From positions 372,001 through 436,000 of the forward strand of contig CADAAA010000001.1 in assembly GCA_902785785.1 (NCBI GenBank): DNA of 64,000 nucleotides. Direction: 5' to 3'. The DNA comes from an uncultured Bacteroidia bacterium (lineage in GTDB: Bacteria > Bacteroidota > Bacteroidia > Bacteroidales > UBA932). Position numbers and translations under genes: made by a program. The notes beneath the pieces are model-generated. The model did not search any database and was not told the DNA's origin. It worked only from the letters and a program-made list of their open reading frames with translations. This document shows positions 25,606 to 34,121 of this stretch, piece by piece (position 1 is the stretch's first letter; every line of letters starts with the position of its first letter).

Positions 25606-27117
25606 ATGAGAACCACATTCAAAATCGCACTTGCCAGCGTCCTGGTTTTCACCCTCGCCGCTGCAGCGCCCGAGCTGAACGCTCAGGCAAGACGTAGCAC
25701 CACTACGACTTCCAATTCGAGCTCTTCCGATAACAAGTCCGCCACCACCGCCAGCAGAAGCGCCGCTTCTTCCAGCTCCGCTGCTTCCAGAAGCACGGCC
25801 ACTGCAACGCGCAGCGCAGGTACTACTGCCAATCGTCAGAGCACTTCCACTTCGACTGCCGCCCGTCAGGGCAGCACAGCCACCAGGAATACCGCAGCCC
25901 CTTCGGGCAGCACTTCCACCCAGGTCAACCGCCGCAGCAACAATACCGGTACCACCACTACCGGAAGCCAGGTGAACCGCAACACCGGCAGCAACGGCAA
26001 TACCGGCAACACCGGTACTACCGCCACCCGCCGCAGCAATGCCAATACCACTTCCGGCAGCACTGCCGCAAGGCGGGACAACGGTACCACCCGCTCCGCG
26101 GGCAACGCCGCTGCGACGACTCCTGAGACTCCTTCCAGAAGGGTGACTACTTCCCGCTCCGCCAATACCGGCGCGGCCGAAGCTCCCGCAACCCAGAACA
26201 CCACTCCTGTGAGGACGGTACGTTCCAACGCCAATGCGACTTCCAGCAACGGCCTGACCTCCGCTCCGGAGGCAAGGGCCAACGTCAGCCGCGGCGGGGC
26301 TGCCACCAACAACAGGGGCGCCGTTCCCAATGTCAATTACAGCACCGGTCACGATGACCGCGGCGGCATCCGGATGGATGAAGGCAGGAACCTGAACCGC
26401 ATCCCTCCCCGCGAGCGCGACTTCATCGTGCACGACAGGCCCGGAGCCTTCTTCGGACACGATCCTCACTTCTTCGGATACAGGGTGCAGACCCTTCCTC
26501 CGAGATACCGCAGGATCTCCCACTGGGGCAGGGACTACTACTTCTACAACAATGTCTATTACCTCCGCTACGGCAACTGGTACGTGATCACACGTCCTCC
26601 CTTCGGAGTGATGATCGACATCGCACTGCGCGACATGGCCTTCGCTTCCGTGAGGTTCTCGTACTACCACAATGTATATCGCACGTTCGATATCATTGAC
26701 AGCAACTACAGGACCATCCTGGAGCAGAACCGGGAGATCGCCCGGAACAACGCCCTGCTCGCAAGACAGAATTCGGCGCTCGCGCTGAACTCCAACAGAG
26801 CCCTCTCGGCCTATGAGATCGCTTCCGCCCTCGGACTTGTCCAGAGCTTCGCGAACATCAATACCGAGTACTTCTATGAGGACGGCGTCTTCTACGTCGC
26901 CACCAAGAAGAACCGCTACGAGGTCATCGTACCTCCTGCAGGAGCTCTGGTAAACGAACTTCCGGATGACTACGACACGATCGTACTCAACGGAGTCGAG
27001 TACTACAAGGTCGATGACACCGTCTATCGTCTGGTACTCGTCGACGGCATCCCCGCCCTCGAGGTCCTCGGACAGATGTACGGCAACATGGCCAGGAAGT
27101 ACAACTACTACTATTAG
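25606..27117 (+). CDS. Secreted Ser/Thr/Asn/Arg-rich low-complexity protein
   Basis: 503 residues with signal peptide MRTTFKIALASVLVFTLAAAAPELNA. Residues about 27-240 are almost only S, T, N, A, G and R, with runs such as STTTTSNSSSSDNKS, like a stalk or a glycosylated (O-linked) region. Residues about 255-330 are Tyr/Phe-rich (HWGRDYYFYNNVYYLRYGNWY). A helical segment around 365-400 is followed by a C-terminal Val/Tyr-rich domain ending GQMYGNMARKYNYYY, similar to DUF6515-type domains. Possibly a surface protein. Function unknown. Confidence 0.8.
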   Translation: MRTTFKIALASVLVFTLAAAAPELNAQARRSTTTTSNSSSSDNKSATTASRSAASSSSAASRSTATATRSAGTTANRQSTSTSTAARQGSTATRNTAAPSGSTSTQVNRRSNNTGTTTTGSQVNRNTGSNGNTGNTGTTATRRSNANTTSGSTAARRDNGTTRSAGNAAATTPETPSRRVTTSRSANTGAAEAPATQNTTPVRTVRSNANATSSNGLTSAPEARANVSRGGAATNNRGAVPNVNYSTGHDDRGGIRMDEGRNLNRIPPRERDFIVHDRPGAFFGHDPHFFGYRVQTLPPRYRRISHWGRDYYFYNNVYYLRYGNWYVITRPPFGVMIDIALRDMAFASVRFSYYHNVYRTFDIIDSNYRTILEQNREIARNNALLARQNSALALNSNRALSAYEIASALGLVQSFANINTEYFYEDGVFYVATKKNRYEVIVPPAGALVNELPDDYDTIVLNGVEYYKVDDTVYRLVLVDGIPALEVLGQMYGNMARKYNYYY

Positions 27118-27130
27118 GAAAAAAGTCCTC

Positions 27131-27898
27131 CTAGAGGATGCTGAAGATACGTTCGAGCGCGGCCCTGGGGCCGCTGGAGAACAGCCTTACGTCGGCGGCC
27201 TTCGGGTCGCCGATTTTCGTTGGCTGTCCGTCGCGGCGGACGAGGCCGCGGTCCTCCATGACGTGGAGGAGATGGCGGGCGGCGGCGGGGGCCGGGTCGA
27301 TGACGGTGACGCCGGGGCCGGCAAGGCGCTCGATGAGAGGCTGGAGGAAGGGGTAGTGGGTGCAGCCGAGCACGATCATGTCGGCCCCGGCGTCCAGCAG
27401 CGGCTGGAGGCTGCGGCTCACGACGGCTTCGGCCTCGGGACCGTCGAGGATACCGTTCTCGACGAGCTCGACGAAGCCCTCGCCGGTGCGCTCGGCGACG
27501 GTGACGCCGTCGGCGAAGCGGTCGCGGGTGTCGTGATACTTCTCGGCCTTGAGGGTGCCGGCGGTGGCGAGGACGCCCACGACGCCGCTGCGCGTGCGCA
27601 GGGCGCCCTGCTTGACCGCCGGCTCCATCCCGATGAAGGGCATGGGATACTCGGCGCGCAAAGTGGAGATGGCTGCGGCCGTGGCGGTGTTGCAGGCGAC
27701 GACGATGACGTCGCAGCCCTGCCCGATGAGGAAATCGGTGATCCTGCGTGCCCTGTCAATGACGTATTCACGGCTTTTCTCGCCGTATGGACAGTGGGCA
27801 TTGTCGGAGTAATAGACGTATTTCTCCTCGGGGAGGACCTTGACGATCTCCCTGTATACGGACAGTCCGCCCGCGCCCGAGTCAAAAATACCTATCAT
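27131..27898 (-). CDS. murI: Glutamate racemase
   Basis: 255 residues from MIGIFDSGAGGLSVYREI, the conserved MurI start; the frame is open 26 codons further without coding character. It makes D-glutamate for peptidoglycan. The two catalytic Cys regions are VVACNTATAAAIS and VLGCTHYPFLQPL. The gene ends 13 bp from the upstream low-complexity gene (convergent) and diverges from asnA across a 64-bp gap with promoter boxes on both strands. Confidence 0.96.
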   Translation of the reverse strand: MIGIFDSGAGGLSVYREIVKVLPEEKYVYYSDNAHCPYGEKSREYVIDRARRITDFLIGQGCDVIVVACNTATAAAISTLRAEYPMPFIGMEPAVKQGALRTRSGVVGVLATAGTLKAEKYHDTRDRFADGVTVAERTGEGFVELVENGILDGPEAEAVVSRSLQPLLDAGADMIVLGCTHYPFLQPLIERLAGPGVTVIDPAPAAARHLLHVMEDRGLVRRDGQPTKIGDPKAADVRLFSSGPRAALERIFSIL

Positions 27899-27904
27899 GT
27901 CATA

Positions 27905-27933
27905 CAAAAATACGCATTTTTTCAGTAAATTTG
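27905..27933. promoter_or_regulatory. Divergent -7 boxes for murI and asnA
   Basis: The minus strand reads TATTTTTG at 27912-27905, only 7 bp before the murI ATG, implying a very short or absent leader. The plus strand reads TAAATTTG at 27926-27933, 29 bp before asnA. Confidence 0.6.
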
Positions 27934-27962
27934 AAGGATTGAACATAAAACGAACTACGCGT

Positions 27963-29000
27963 ATGTCTTTGTACATCCCTGCAGGCTACCGCAACATCCT
28001 GGGTAGCGTCGAGAACACCGAGAAAGCCATCAAGGCCGTCAAGAACATGTTCCAGGACAACCTCTCCGCCCAGCTCGCGCTCCTGCGCGTCACGGCGCCG
28101 ATGGTCGTCATGACCGGAACAGGTATCAATGACGACCTCAACGGCGTGGAACGCCCTGTCAGATTCCCCGTCAAGGACATGGGCGAGCGCCAGGCCGAGG
28201 TAGTCCATTCGCTTGCGAAGTGGAAGAGGCTCAAGCTCGCCGAGCTTGGCACCGCCCCCGGAAGGGGCATCTATACCGACATGAACGCCCTTCGTCCCGA
28301 CGAGGAGTTGGATAATATCCATTCCATCTACGTTGACCAGTGGGACTGGGAGCGCGTCATCCGCCCCGAGGACCGCAACCTCGATTTCCTCAAGAAGATG
28401 GTCCGTCGTATCTACGAAGCCATCAAGGTCACCGAGAACAAGCTCTATGTGGAGTTCCCGCAGATCACCCCTTCGCTTCCCGAGGACATCTATTTCATCC
28501 ATTCTGAGGAGCTTCTGCAGATGTATCCCGGCCTGACACCCAAGGAGAGGGAGAACGAGATCGTCCGCAGGTACGGTGCGGTGTTCATCATCGGCATCGG
28601 CGGCGAGCTGTCCGACGGCTCCGTCCATGACGGACGCGCCGCGGACTACGACGACTGGAGCACTCCCAACTCCGACGGCTTCAACGGCCTTAACGGTGAC
28701 ATACTGCTCTGGAATCCCATCCTCGAGAGCGCCTTCGAGGTCTCCAGCATGGGCATCCGCGTGAGCCCCGAGTCGTTGGAGCGCCAGCTCGCCATCCGCG
28801 GCCAGGAGTGGAAGAAGGAACTCTTCTTCCACAAGCGCCTGCTTGCCGGCATGCTTCCCGCATGCATCGGCGGCGGTATCGGCCAGTCCCGCCTCTGCAT
28901 GTACCTGCTCCGCAAGGCCCACATCGGCGAGATCCAGTCCAGCCTCTGGCCGGACGACATGCGCATCGCATGCGCCGCCGCCGGCATCGAGCTGGTATAG
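27963..29000 (+). CDS. asnA: Aspartate-ammonia ligase (asparagine synthetase A)
   Basis: 345 residues from MSLYIPAGYRN; the open frame extends 41 codons upstream over the murI promoter. AsnA makes asparagine from aspartate, ammonia and ATP and is class-II tRNA-synthetase-like. Conserved stretches are VTAPMVVMTGTGINDDLNG, SLAKWKRLKLAELGTAPGRG, HSIYVDQWDWERVI and GGGIGQSRLCM, the last being the class-II motif 3 region. Full length for the family. Confidence 0.97.
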   Translation: MSLYIPAGYRNILGSVENTEKAIKAVKNMFQDNLSAQLALLRVTAPMVVMTGTGINDDLNGVERPVRFPVKDMGERQAEVVHSLAKWKRLKLAELGTAPGRGIYTDMNALRPDEELDNIHSIYVDQWDWERVIRPEDRNLDFLKKMVRRIYEAIKVTENKLYVEFPQITPSLPEDIYFIHSEELLQMYPGLTPKERENEIVRRYGAVFIIGIGGELSDGSVHDGRAADYDDWSTPNSDGFNGLNGDILLWNPILESAFEVSSMGIRVSPESLERQLAIRGQEWKKELFFHKRLLAGMLPACIGGGIGQSRLCMYLLRKAHIGEIQSSLWPDDMRIACAAAGIELV

Positions 29001-29014
29001 ACCGGTATTTTTAG

Positions 29015-29022
29015 TATATTTG
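29015..29022 (+). promoter_or_regulatory. -7 box for prfB
   Basis: TATATTTG, 18 bp before the prfB ATG, in the 40-bp gap after asnA. The short leader suits an unregulated start; there is no clear -33 box. Confidence 0.55.
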
Positions 29023-29040
29023 TAAGTTAATTCTTTTTAT

Positions 29041-30189
29041 ATGACGACGACAGACCAGATAAAGGAGTTGAGGGACAGGCTGGAGACACTTGACCAGTGT
29101 CTCAACATGTCCGGAAGGCGTGCGGAGGTGGCCAGGCAGACGGAGAAGACGCTTGCCCCGGATTTCTGGAACGATCCTAAGGAAGCCGAGAAGTTCCTCA
29201 AGGAACTCTCCGCCCTGAAGTTCTGGGTTGTCGGATTCGACAAGGCCTCGACCGCGGTCGACGACCTTGAAGTATTGTATGAGTTCGCCCGTGAGAGCAC
29301 TTCGCTCGAAGGCGAGGAGATGGTCGAAACGCCTGAGGTCAAGGAGCTTGACGCGGCGTATGCCGGAGCCCTGGCGCAGATCGAGGCCCTCGAGCTGCGC
29401 AACATGCTCGGCGCCGAGGGCGACAACCTCGGGGCTGTGCTGACCATCAATTCCGGCGCCGGCGGCACCGAAGCCAATGACTGGTCGGCCATGTTGATGA
29501 GGATGTACCTCCGCTGGGCCGAGCGCAACGGCTACCGCACCGAGGTCACCGGTCTCGTGGACGGCGACGAGGCGGGCATCAAGTCCGTCACCGTTGAGAT
29601 CGAGGGCGATTTCGCCTACGGCTATCTCAAGGCCGAAAACGGCGTCCACCGCCTCGTTCGCATATCGCCTTTCAACGCACAGGGCAAGCGTCAGACGACA
29701 TTCTCCTCGGTTTTCGTCTATCCTTTGGTCGACGACACCATCAATATCGAGATCAAGGACTCCGACCTGGAGTGGGATACCTTCCGCAGCGGCGGCCACG
29801 GTGGGCAGAACGTCAACAAGGTCGAGACCGGCGTCCGTGTCCGCCATATACCGACGGGCATAGTAGTGGAGAATACCGAAGGCCGCACCCAGATCGGCAA
29901 CAAGGAGAACGCCCTCCGCATCCTCAAGTCACGCCTCTATGACCTGGAGCTCAAGAAACGTCAGGAGAAGCAGGCCGAACTCGAGGGCCAGAAGCGCCGG
30001 ATCGAGTGGGGCTCGCAGATCCGCTCGTATGTCCTTCATCCCTACAAGATGGTCAAGGACCTCCGGACCGGATACTCCACGGCCGACACCCAGGGCGTGC
30101 TGGACGGTGACCTGAACGAATTCATGAAGACCTTCCTGATGCAGCAGGGGAGCGGCAACTTCACCCCGGTCGCTGACGATGATGAATAA
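29041..30189 (+). CDS. prfB: Peptide chain release factor 2, without the programmed frameshift
   Basis: 382 residues. RF2 reads UGA and UAA stops; the SPF recognition motif is present (VRISPFNAQGKRQTTF) and the peptide-release GGQ is in RSGGHGGQNVNKVETG. Most bacterial prfB genes carry an in-frame TGA near codon 25 that needs a +1 frameshift. Here the region LETLDQCLNMSGRRAEV is read straight through, with no TGA and no CTTTGA slip site, so the usual autoregulation is absent. The next gene (fumarase) starts 19 bp downstream. Confidence 0.96.
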   Translation: MTTTDQIKELRDRLETLDQCLNMSGRRAEVARQTEKTLAPDFWNDPKEAEKFLKELSALKFWVVGFDKASTAVDDLEVLYEFARESTSLEGEEMVETPEVKELDAAYAGALAQIEALELRNMLGAEGDNLGAVLTINSGAGGTEANDWSAMLMRMYLRWAERNGYRTEVTGLVDGDEAGIKSVTVEIEGDFAYGYLKAENGVHRLVRISPFNAQGKRQTTFSSVFVYPLVDDTINIEIKDSDLEWDTFRSGGHGGQNVNKVETGVRVRHIPTGIVVENTEGRTQIGNKENALRILKSRLYDLELKKRQEKQAELEGQKRRIEWGSQIRSYVLHPYKMVKDLRTGYSTADTQGVLDGDLNEFMKTFLMQQGSGNFTPVADDDE

Positions 30190-30208
30190 TCATTAACTAA
30201 ATATCGAT

Positions 30209-31738
30209 ATGGCAGAGTTCAAATATGCACCGATGTTCCAGCTTGGAGCAGACACCACAGAGTATTACAAGATTCCGGATTCCGAGAAGCTCGTCTCCAC
30301 GAGTGAGTTCGAGGGCCATCCCATCCTCAAGGTCAGCCCTGAGGCTCTCACCGTGATGGCCAATACCGCCTTCCGCGACGTCAGCTTCCTGCTCCGCCGT
30401 TCACACAACGAGCAGGTTGCCGCCATCCTCAAGGATCCAGAGGCTTCCGAGAATGACAAGTACGTGGCCCTGACCTTCCTCCGCAACGCCGAGGTGGCCG
30501 CCAAGGGCAAGCTCCCGCTCTGCCAGGACACCGGCACCGCCATCGTCCACGGAGAGAAGGGCCAGCAGGTCTGGACCGGCTTCTGTGACGAGGAAGCCCT
30601 CTCGCGCGGTGTATTCAAGACTTATACCGAGGAGAATCTCCGCTACTCGCAGAATGCTCCGCTCGACATGTACAACGAGGTCAACACCAAGTGCAATCTC
30701 CCGGCACAGATCGATATCGAAGCCGCCGAGGGCATGGAGTACCGTTTCCTCTGCGTGACCAAGGGCGGCGGTTCCGCCAACAAGACCTACCTCTATCAGG
30801 AGACCAAGGCCCGCATCCAGAATCCCGGAACGCTGGTGCCTTTCCTCGTATCGAAGATGAAGACCCTCGGAACGGCTGCCTGCCCTCCGTACCATATCGC
30901 CATCGTCGTCGGCGGCACCTCTGCAGAGAAGAATCTCCTCACCGTGAAGCTCGCCTCGACGCACTACTATGACGGCCTGCCGACCACCGGAGATGAGACG
31001 GGACGCGCTTTCCGCGATCTCGCCCTGGAGAAGGAACTCCTCGAGGAGACCCGCAAGATCGGCCTCGGCGCCCAGTTCGGCGGCAGGTACATGGCTCACG
31101 ACATCCGTGTCGTGCGCCTGCCGCGCCACGGCGCCAGCTGCCCTATCGGCCTCGGTGTCAGCTGCTCAGCCGACCGCAACATCAAGGCAAAGATCAACGC
31201 CGACGGTATCTGGATCGAGAAGATGGACGATAAACCCTATGAACTCATCCCCGAAGAGTACCGCAAGGCAGGCGAAGGTGAGGCCGTGAAGATCGACCTC
31301 GACCAGCCGATGAGCGAGGTCTGCAAGATCCTTTCGAAATATCCCGTCAGCACCCGCCTCAGCCTCAACGGCACCATTATCGTAGGCCGCGACATCGCCC
31401 ACGCCAAGATCAAGGCGCGCCTCGATGCAGGCGAGGACATGCCGCAGTACCTCAAGGACCATCCCATCTATTACGCAGGACCGGCCAAGACTCCGGCCGG
31501 AATGCCTTGCGGCTCGATGGGCCCGACCACGGCCGGCCGCATGGACCCGTATGTCGATGAGTTCCAGGACCATGGCGGCTCCATGATCATGCTTGCCAAG
31601 GGCAACCGCAGCCAGGCCGTCACCGAGTATCCCGAACTCGGAATGGAAGCCATCTGGAAGATCAAGGTAGTGGACTTCCCGGCCTTCATCCTCGTGGACG
31701 ACAAGGGCAACGACTTCTTCAAGACCATAGGACTTTAA
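30209..31738 (+). CDS. Class I fumarate hydratase (iron-sulfur)
   Basis: 509 residues, a single-chain class I fumarase (FumA type), interconverting fumarate and malate with a [4Fe-4S] cluster. The N-terminal alpha domain has [14 protein letters not shown] (first Cys) and the [12 protein letters not shown] loop. Middle stretches [16 protein letters not shown] and the C-terminal beta domain with [20 protein letters not shown] complete the family pattern. It lies between prfB and serB with 19- and 9-bp gaps, probably one transcript. Confidence 0.94.
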   Translation: MAEFKYAPMFQLGADTTEYYKIPDSEKLVSTSEFEGHPILKVSPEALTVMANTAFRDVSFLLRRSHNEQVAAILKDPEASENDKYVALTFLRNAEVAAKGKLPLCQDTGTAIVHGEKGQQVWTGFCDEEALSRGVFKTYTEENLRYSQNAPLDMYNEVNTKCNLPAQIDIEAAEGMEYRFLCVTKGGGSANKTYLYQETKARIQNPGTLVPFLVSKMKTLGTAACPPYHIAIVVGGTSAEKNLLTVKLASTHYYDGLPTTGDETGRAFRDLALEKELLEETRKIGLGAQFGGRYMAHDIRVVRLPRHGASCPIGLGVSCSADRNIKAKINADGIWIEKMDDKPYELIPEEYRKAGEGEAVKIDLDQPMSEVCKILSKYPVSTRLSLNGTIIVGRDIAHAKIKARLDAGEDMPQYLKDHPIYYAGPAKTPAGMPCGSMGPTTAGRMDPYVDEFQDHGGSMIMLAKGNRSQAVTEYPELGMEAIWKIKVVDFPAFILVDDKGNDFFKTIGL

Positions 31739-31747
31739 TCCCCCGTC

Positions 31748-32974
31748 ATGGACCTGACAGACAACGAGATCATCCAGGTCAACATTACCGGCTATGACAA
31801 GCCTGGCCTGACCACCGCCTTGACCGATATCCTTGCGAAGTACGATGCCTTCATCCTGGATATCGGACAGGCCAATATCCACCAGACGCTCACTATGGGC
31901 ATCCTGTTCAGTACCGAACGGGACAAGTCCGGATTCATCATGAAGGACCTGCTGTTCAAGGCGTCGGAGCTTGGGGTGCAGATAGGCTTCAAGGCCATCG
32001 ACCCTTACGATTACGAGCAGTGGGTGGGACGTCAGGGCAAGAACCGCTATATAGTGACTCTGCTGGGCCGTACCATTTCGGCCCGGCAGATCTCTGACGT
32101 CACTTCGGTCATTTTCCGCCACGGACTCAACATCGACGCCATCAAGCGTCTGACGGGCCGGGTACCGCTTGTAGGTGACAATGACAAGACCCGTTCGTCG
32201 ATTGAGTTCTCGATCCGTGGAATGCTGACGCACGAGGACAGGGCCGCGTTCCAGGCTGACCTGGTGCAGACCTGCTCCGAAGGGTTGGACTTCTCGTTCC
32301 AGAAGGATGATATCTACCGCCGCAGCAGGCGCCTGATCTGCTTCGACATGGACTCCACACTCATCCATACCGAGTGCATCGACCAGCTGGCCGAGCGGGC
32401 TGGCGTGGGTGACGAGGTGAAGGCGATCACGGCCAGCGCGATGCGCGGCGAGATCGACTTCACAGAGAGCTTTACCCGCCGCGTAGCCCTGCTCAAGGGC
32501 CTTGACGAGTCGGTGATGGAGGACATCGCCCGCAAGCTTCCCTTCAATGAGGGTCTTGAGCGCATGATGATGATACTCAAGCGCGTAGGCTACAAGACCG
32601 CGATCCTTTCCGGAGGTTTCACCTATTTCGGCAAATACCTCCAGCAGAAGTTCGGCTTCGACTATGTTTATGCCAACGAGCTGGAGATAGTGGACGGCAA
32701 GCTCACCGGCCGTTATCTCGGAGACGTCGTGGACGGCCGCCGCAAGGCCGAATTGCTCCGCCTGCTGTGCCAGGTGGAGCACATCAACCTTGAGCAGGCC
32801 GTAGCCGTCGGTGACGGCGCCAACGACCTGCCGATGCTGGGGCTCGCGGGCCTCGGTATCGCGTATCACGCGAAGCCCAAGGTCCGCGCCGGCGCCCGCC
32901 AGTCCATCTCCAGCATCGGTCTCGACGGGATCCTCTACTTCCTCGGCCTCAAGGACTCCCAGATCGATCCGTAG
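31748..32974 (+). CDS. serB: Phosphoserine phosphatase with N-terminal ACT domains
   Basis: 408 residues. Two ACT-like domains come first (about 8-80 and 98-180: VNITGYDKPGLTTALTDIL and YIVTLLGRTISARQISDV). Then a HAD phosphatase with DMDSTLIHTEC (nucleophile Asp), RGEIDFTESFTRRV, ILSGGFTYFGKYL, and VAVGDGANDLPML. It makes serine in the last step of the 3-phosphoglycerate route; the ACT domains suggest serine feedback. The hairpin at 33032 with a T run is its likely terminator. Confidence 0.95.
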   Translation: MDLTDNEIIQVNITGYDKPGLTTALTDILAKYDAFILDIGQANIHQTLTMGILFSTERDKSGFIMKDLLFKASELGVQIGFKAIDPYDYEQWVGRQGKNRYIVTLLGRTISARQISDVTSVIFRHGLNIDAIKRLTGRVPLVGDNDKTRSSIEFSIRGMLTHEDRAAFQADLVQTCSEGLDFSFQKDDIYRRSRRLICFDMDSTLIHTECIDQLAERAGVGDEVKAITASAMRGEIDFTESFTRRVALLKGLDESVMEDIARKLPFNEGLERMMMILKRVGYKTAILSGGFTYFGKYLQQKFGFDYVYANELEIVDGKLTGRYLGDVVDGRRKAELLRLLCQVEHINLEQAVAVGDGANDLPMLGLAGLGIAYHAKPKVRAGARQSISSIGLDGILYFLGLKDSQIDP

Positions 32975-32986
32975 CCGCAGCCCGAA

Positions 32987-33113
32987 GCACAGATCCGCCT
33001 GATTTGTGCCTGTTTTGCAGGATTGAAGCTGAAAAAAGCACAAGACTTCGTGTTTTGTGCTTTTTTTGTTGCACCAATGGGGAAATAAGCACAAAAAGGC
33101 CTGTTCTGTGCTT
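32987..33113. repeat. Hairpin array B (three hairpins, 51-bp period)
   Basis: Three hairpins share the stem GCACA(A)...(T)TGTGC. Left arms start at 32987, 33038 and 33089, exactly 51 bp apart. Loops differ (ATCCGCC..., GACTTCG..., AAAAGGCC...). The middle one has the longest stem (12 bp) and a T run. The array fills the 283-bp gap between serB and the NfnA-like gene up to the promoter at 33226. No gene was seen in this gap. Confidence 0.85.
33032..33067 (+). terminator. Rho-independent terminator after serB
   Basis: AAAAAAGCACAA (33032-33043) pairs with TTGTGCTTTTTT (33055-33066), followed by one more T. It is the middle member of hairpin array B. Confidence 0.75.
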
Positions 33114-33225
33114 TTTCGACCGTCAGCCTGTCCGATGCGGGAATTCGTTTCGCCGTGCTGAGGGGCAATTGAGGGCGATAATGTGGTTTTCATCAGTTTT
33201 TTAAGATTTTTTAAGAATATTTTCT

Positions 33226-33233
33226 TAACTTTG
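33226..33233 (+). promoter_or_regulatory. -7 box for the NfnAB-like genes
   Basis: TAACTTTG, 26 bp before the ATG at 33259, in an AT-rich stretch with several TTTTAAGA repeats. Confidence 0.6.
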
Positions 33234-33258
33234 AAGAAATAGTGTATTTACCAGGTAT

Positions 33259-34119
33259 ATGTACAAGATTATCAAGAAGGAAATGCTGACACCGACCATC
33301 TGCAGGATGGAGGTGGAGGCTCCGAGATTGGCGGCAGCCGCCAAGCCCGGACAGTTCCTGATCGTCAGGGCAGACGAGAAGGGAGAACGCATCCCGCTGA
33401 CCATCAGCGATTTCGATACCACTAAGGGAACTGTCACGATCGTGACCCAGCCCATCGGCGCCTCCACCACGGATATCGTGGCCTTCGAGGAAGGCGAGGC
33501 TTTTGCCGATGTCGTCGGTCCTCTCGGCAATCCTTCCGATTTCATCGAAAAGTCTCCCGAGGAGCTTGCCGCCAGCCATTTCATCTTCATCGCCGGCGGC
33601 GTAGGTACCGCTCCCGTCTATCCACAGGCCAAATGGCTGCATGAGCACGGCGCCAAGGTCGACGTCATCATCGGCGCCAAGACCGCCGGCCTCCTTATCT
33701 ACAAGGAGGAGATGGCCGCAGTCTGCGACAATCTCCACATCTGCACCGATGACGGCTCGGAGGGCTTCCACGGCATGGTGACCGCCCTGCTCGAGAAGCT
33801 CGTTAACGACGGCAACAAATACACCCAGGCCGTCGCCATCGGCCCTATGATCATGATGAAGTTCACCACCCTCACGGCCAAGAAGCTCGGCCTGCCCATC
33901 GTAGTCAGCCTCAATACGCTGATGGTGGACGGCACGGGCATGTGCGGCGCCTGCCGCGTCACCGTGGCCGGCAAGACGCGCTTCGCATGCGTAGAGGGCC
34001 CCGAATTCGACGGTTATGAGGTCGATTTCGACGAGGCCATGCGCCGTCAGGGCCAGTATCGCACCGAAGAGGCCGAGGCCCGCGAGAATCATGTATGTAG
34101 AATCGGTAGAGGAAAATAG
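33259..34119 (+). CDS. Sulfide dehydrogenase/NfnA-like FAD/NAD(P)-binding subunit
   Basis: 286 residues. An N-terminal FAD-binding barrel (PGQFLIVRADEKGERIPLTI) and a NAD-binding domain (FIFIAGGVGTAPVYPQAKWL) are followed by a C-terminal [2Fe-2S] Cys cluster (GTGMCGACRVTVAGKTRFAC). This is the ferredoxin-NADP reductase alpha (NfnA/SudB) type. It forms a complex with the product of the next gene, 2 bp downstream. The pair may transfer electrons between NAD(P)H and ferredoxin (electron bifurcation), by family inference. Confidence 0.92.
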   Translation: MYKIIKKEMLTPTICRMEVEAPRLAAAAKPGQFLIVRADEKGERIPLTISDFDTTKGTVTIVTQPIGASTTDIVAFEEGEAFADVVGPLGNPSDFIEKSPEELAASHFIFIAGGVGTAPVYPQAKWLHEHGAKVDVIIGAKTAGLLIYKEEMAAVCDNLHICTDDGSEGFHGMVTALLEKLVNDGNKYTQAVAIGPMIMMKFTTLTAKKLGLPIVVSLNTLMVDGTGMCGACRVTVAGKTRFACVEGPEFDGYEVDFDEAMRRQGQYRTEEAEARENHVCRIGRGK

Positions 34120-34121
34120 CT

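Noticed and set aside
31166..33193. A 675-codon minus-strand open frame antisense to fumarase/serB
   Set aside because: Fully antisense to strongly conserved genes; no domain seen.
33004..33204. 66-codon ORF over hairpin array B
   Set aside because: Repeating peptide (LCFF) comes from the hairpins.
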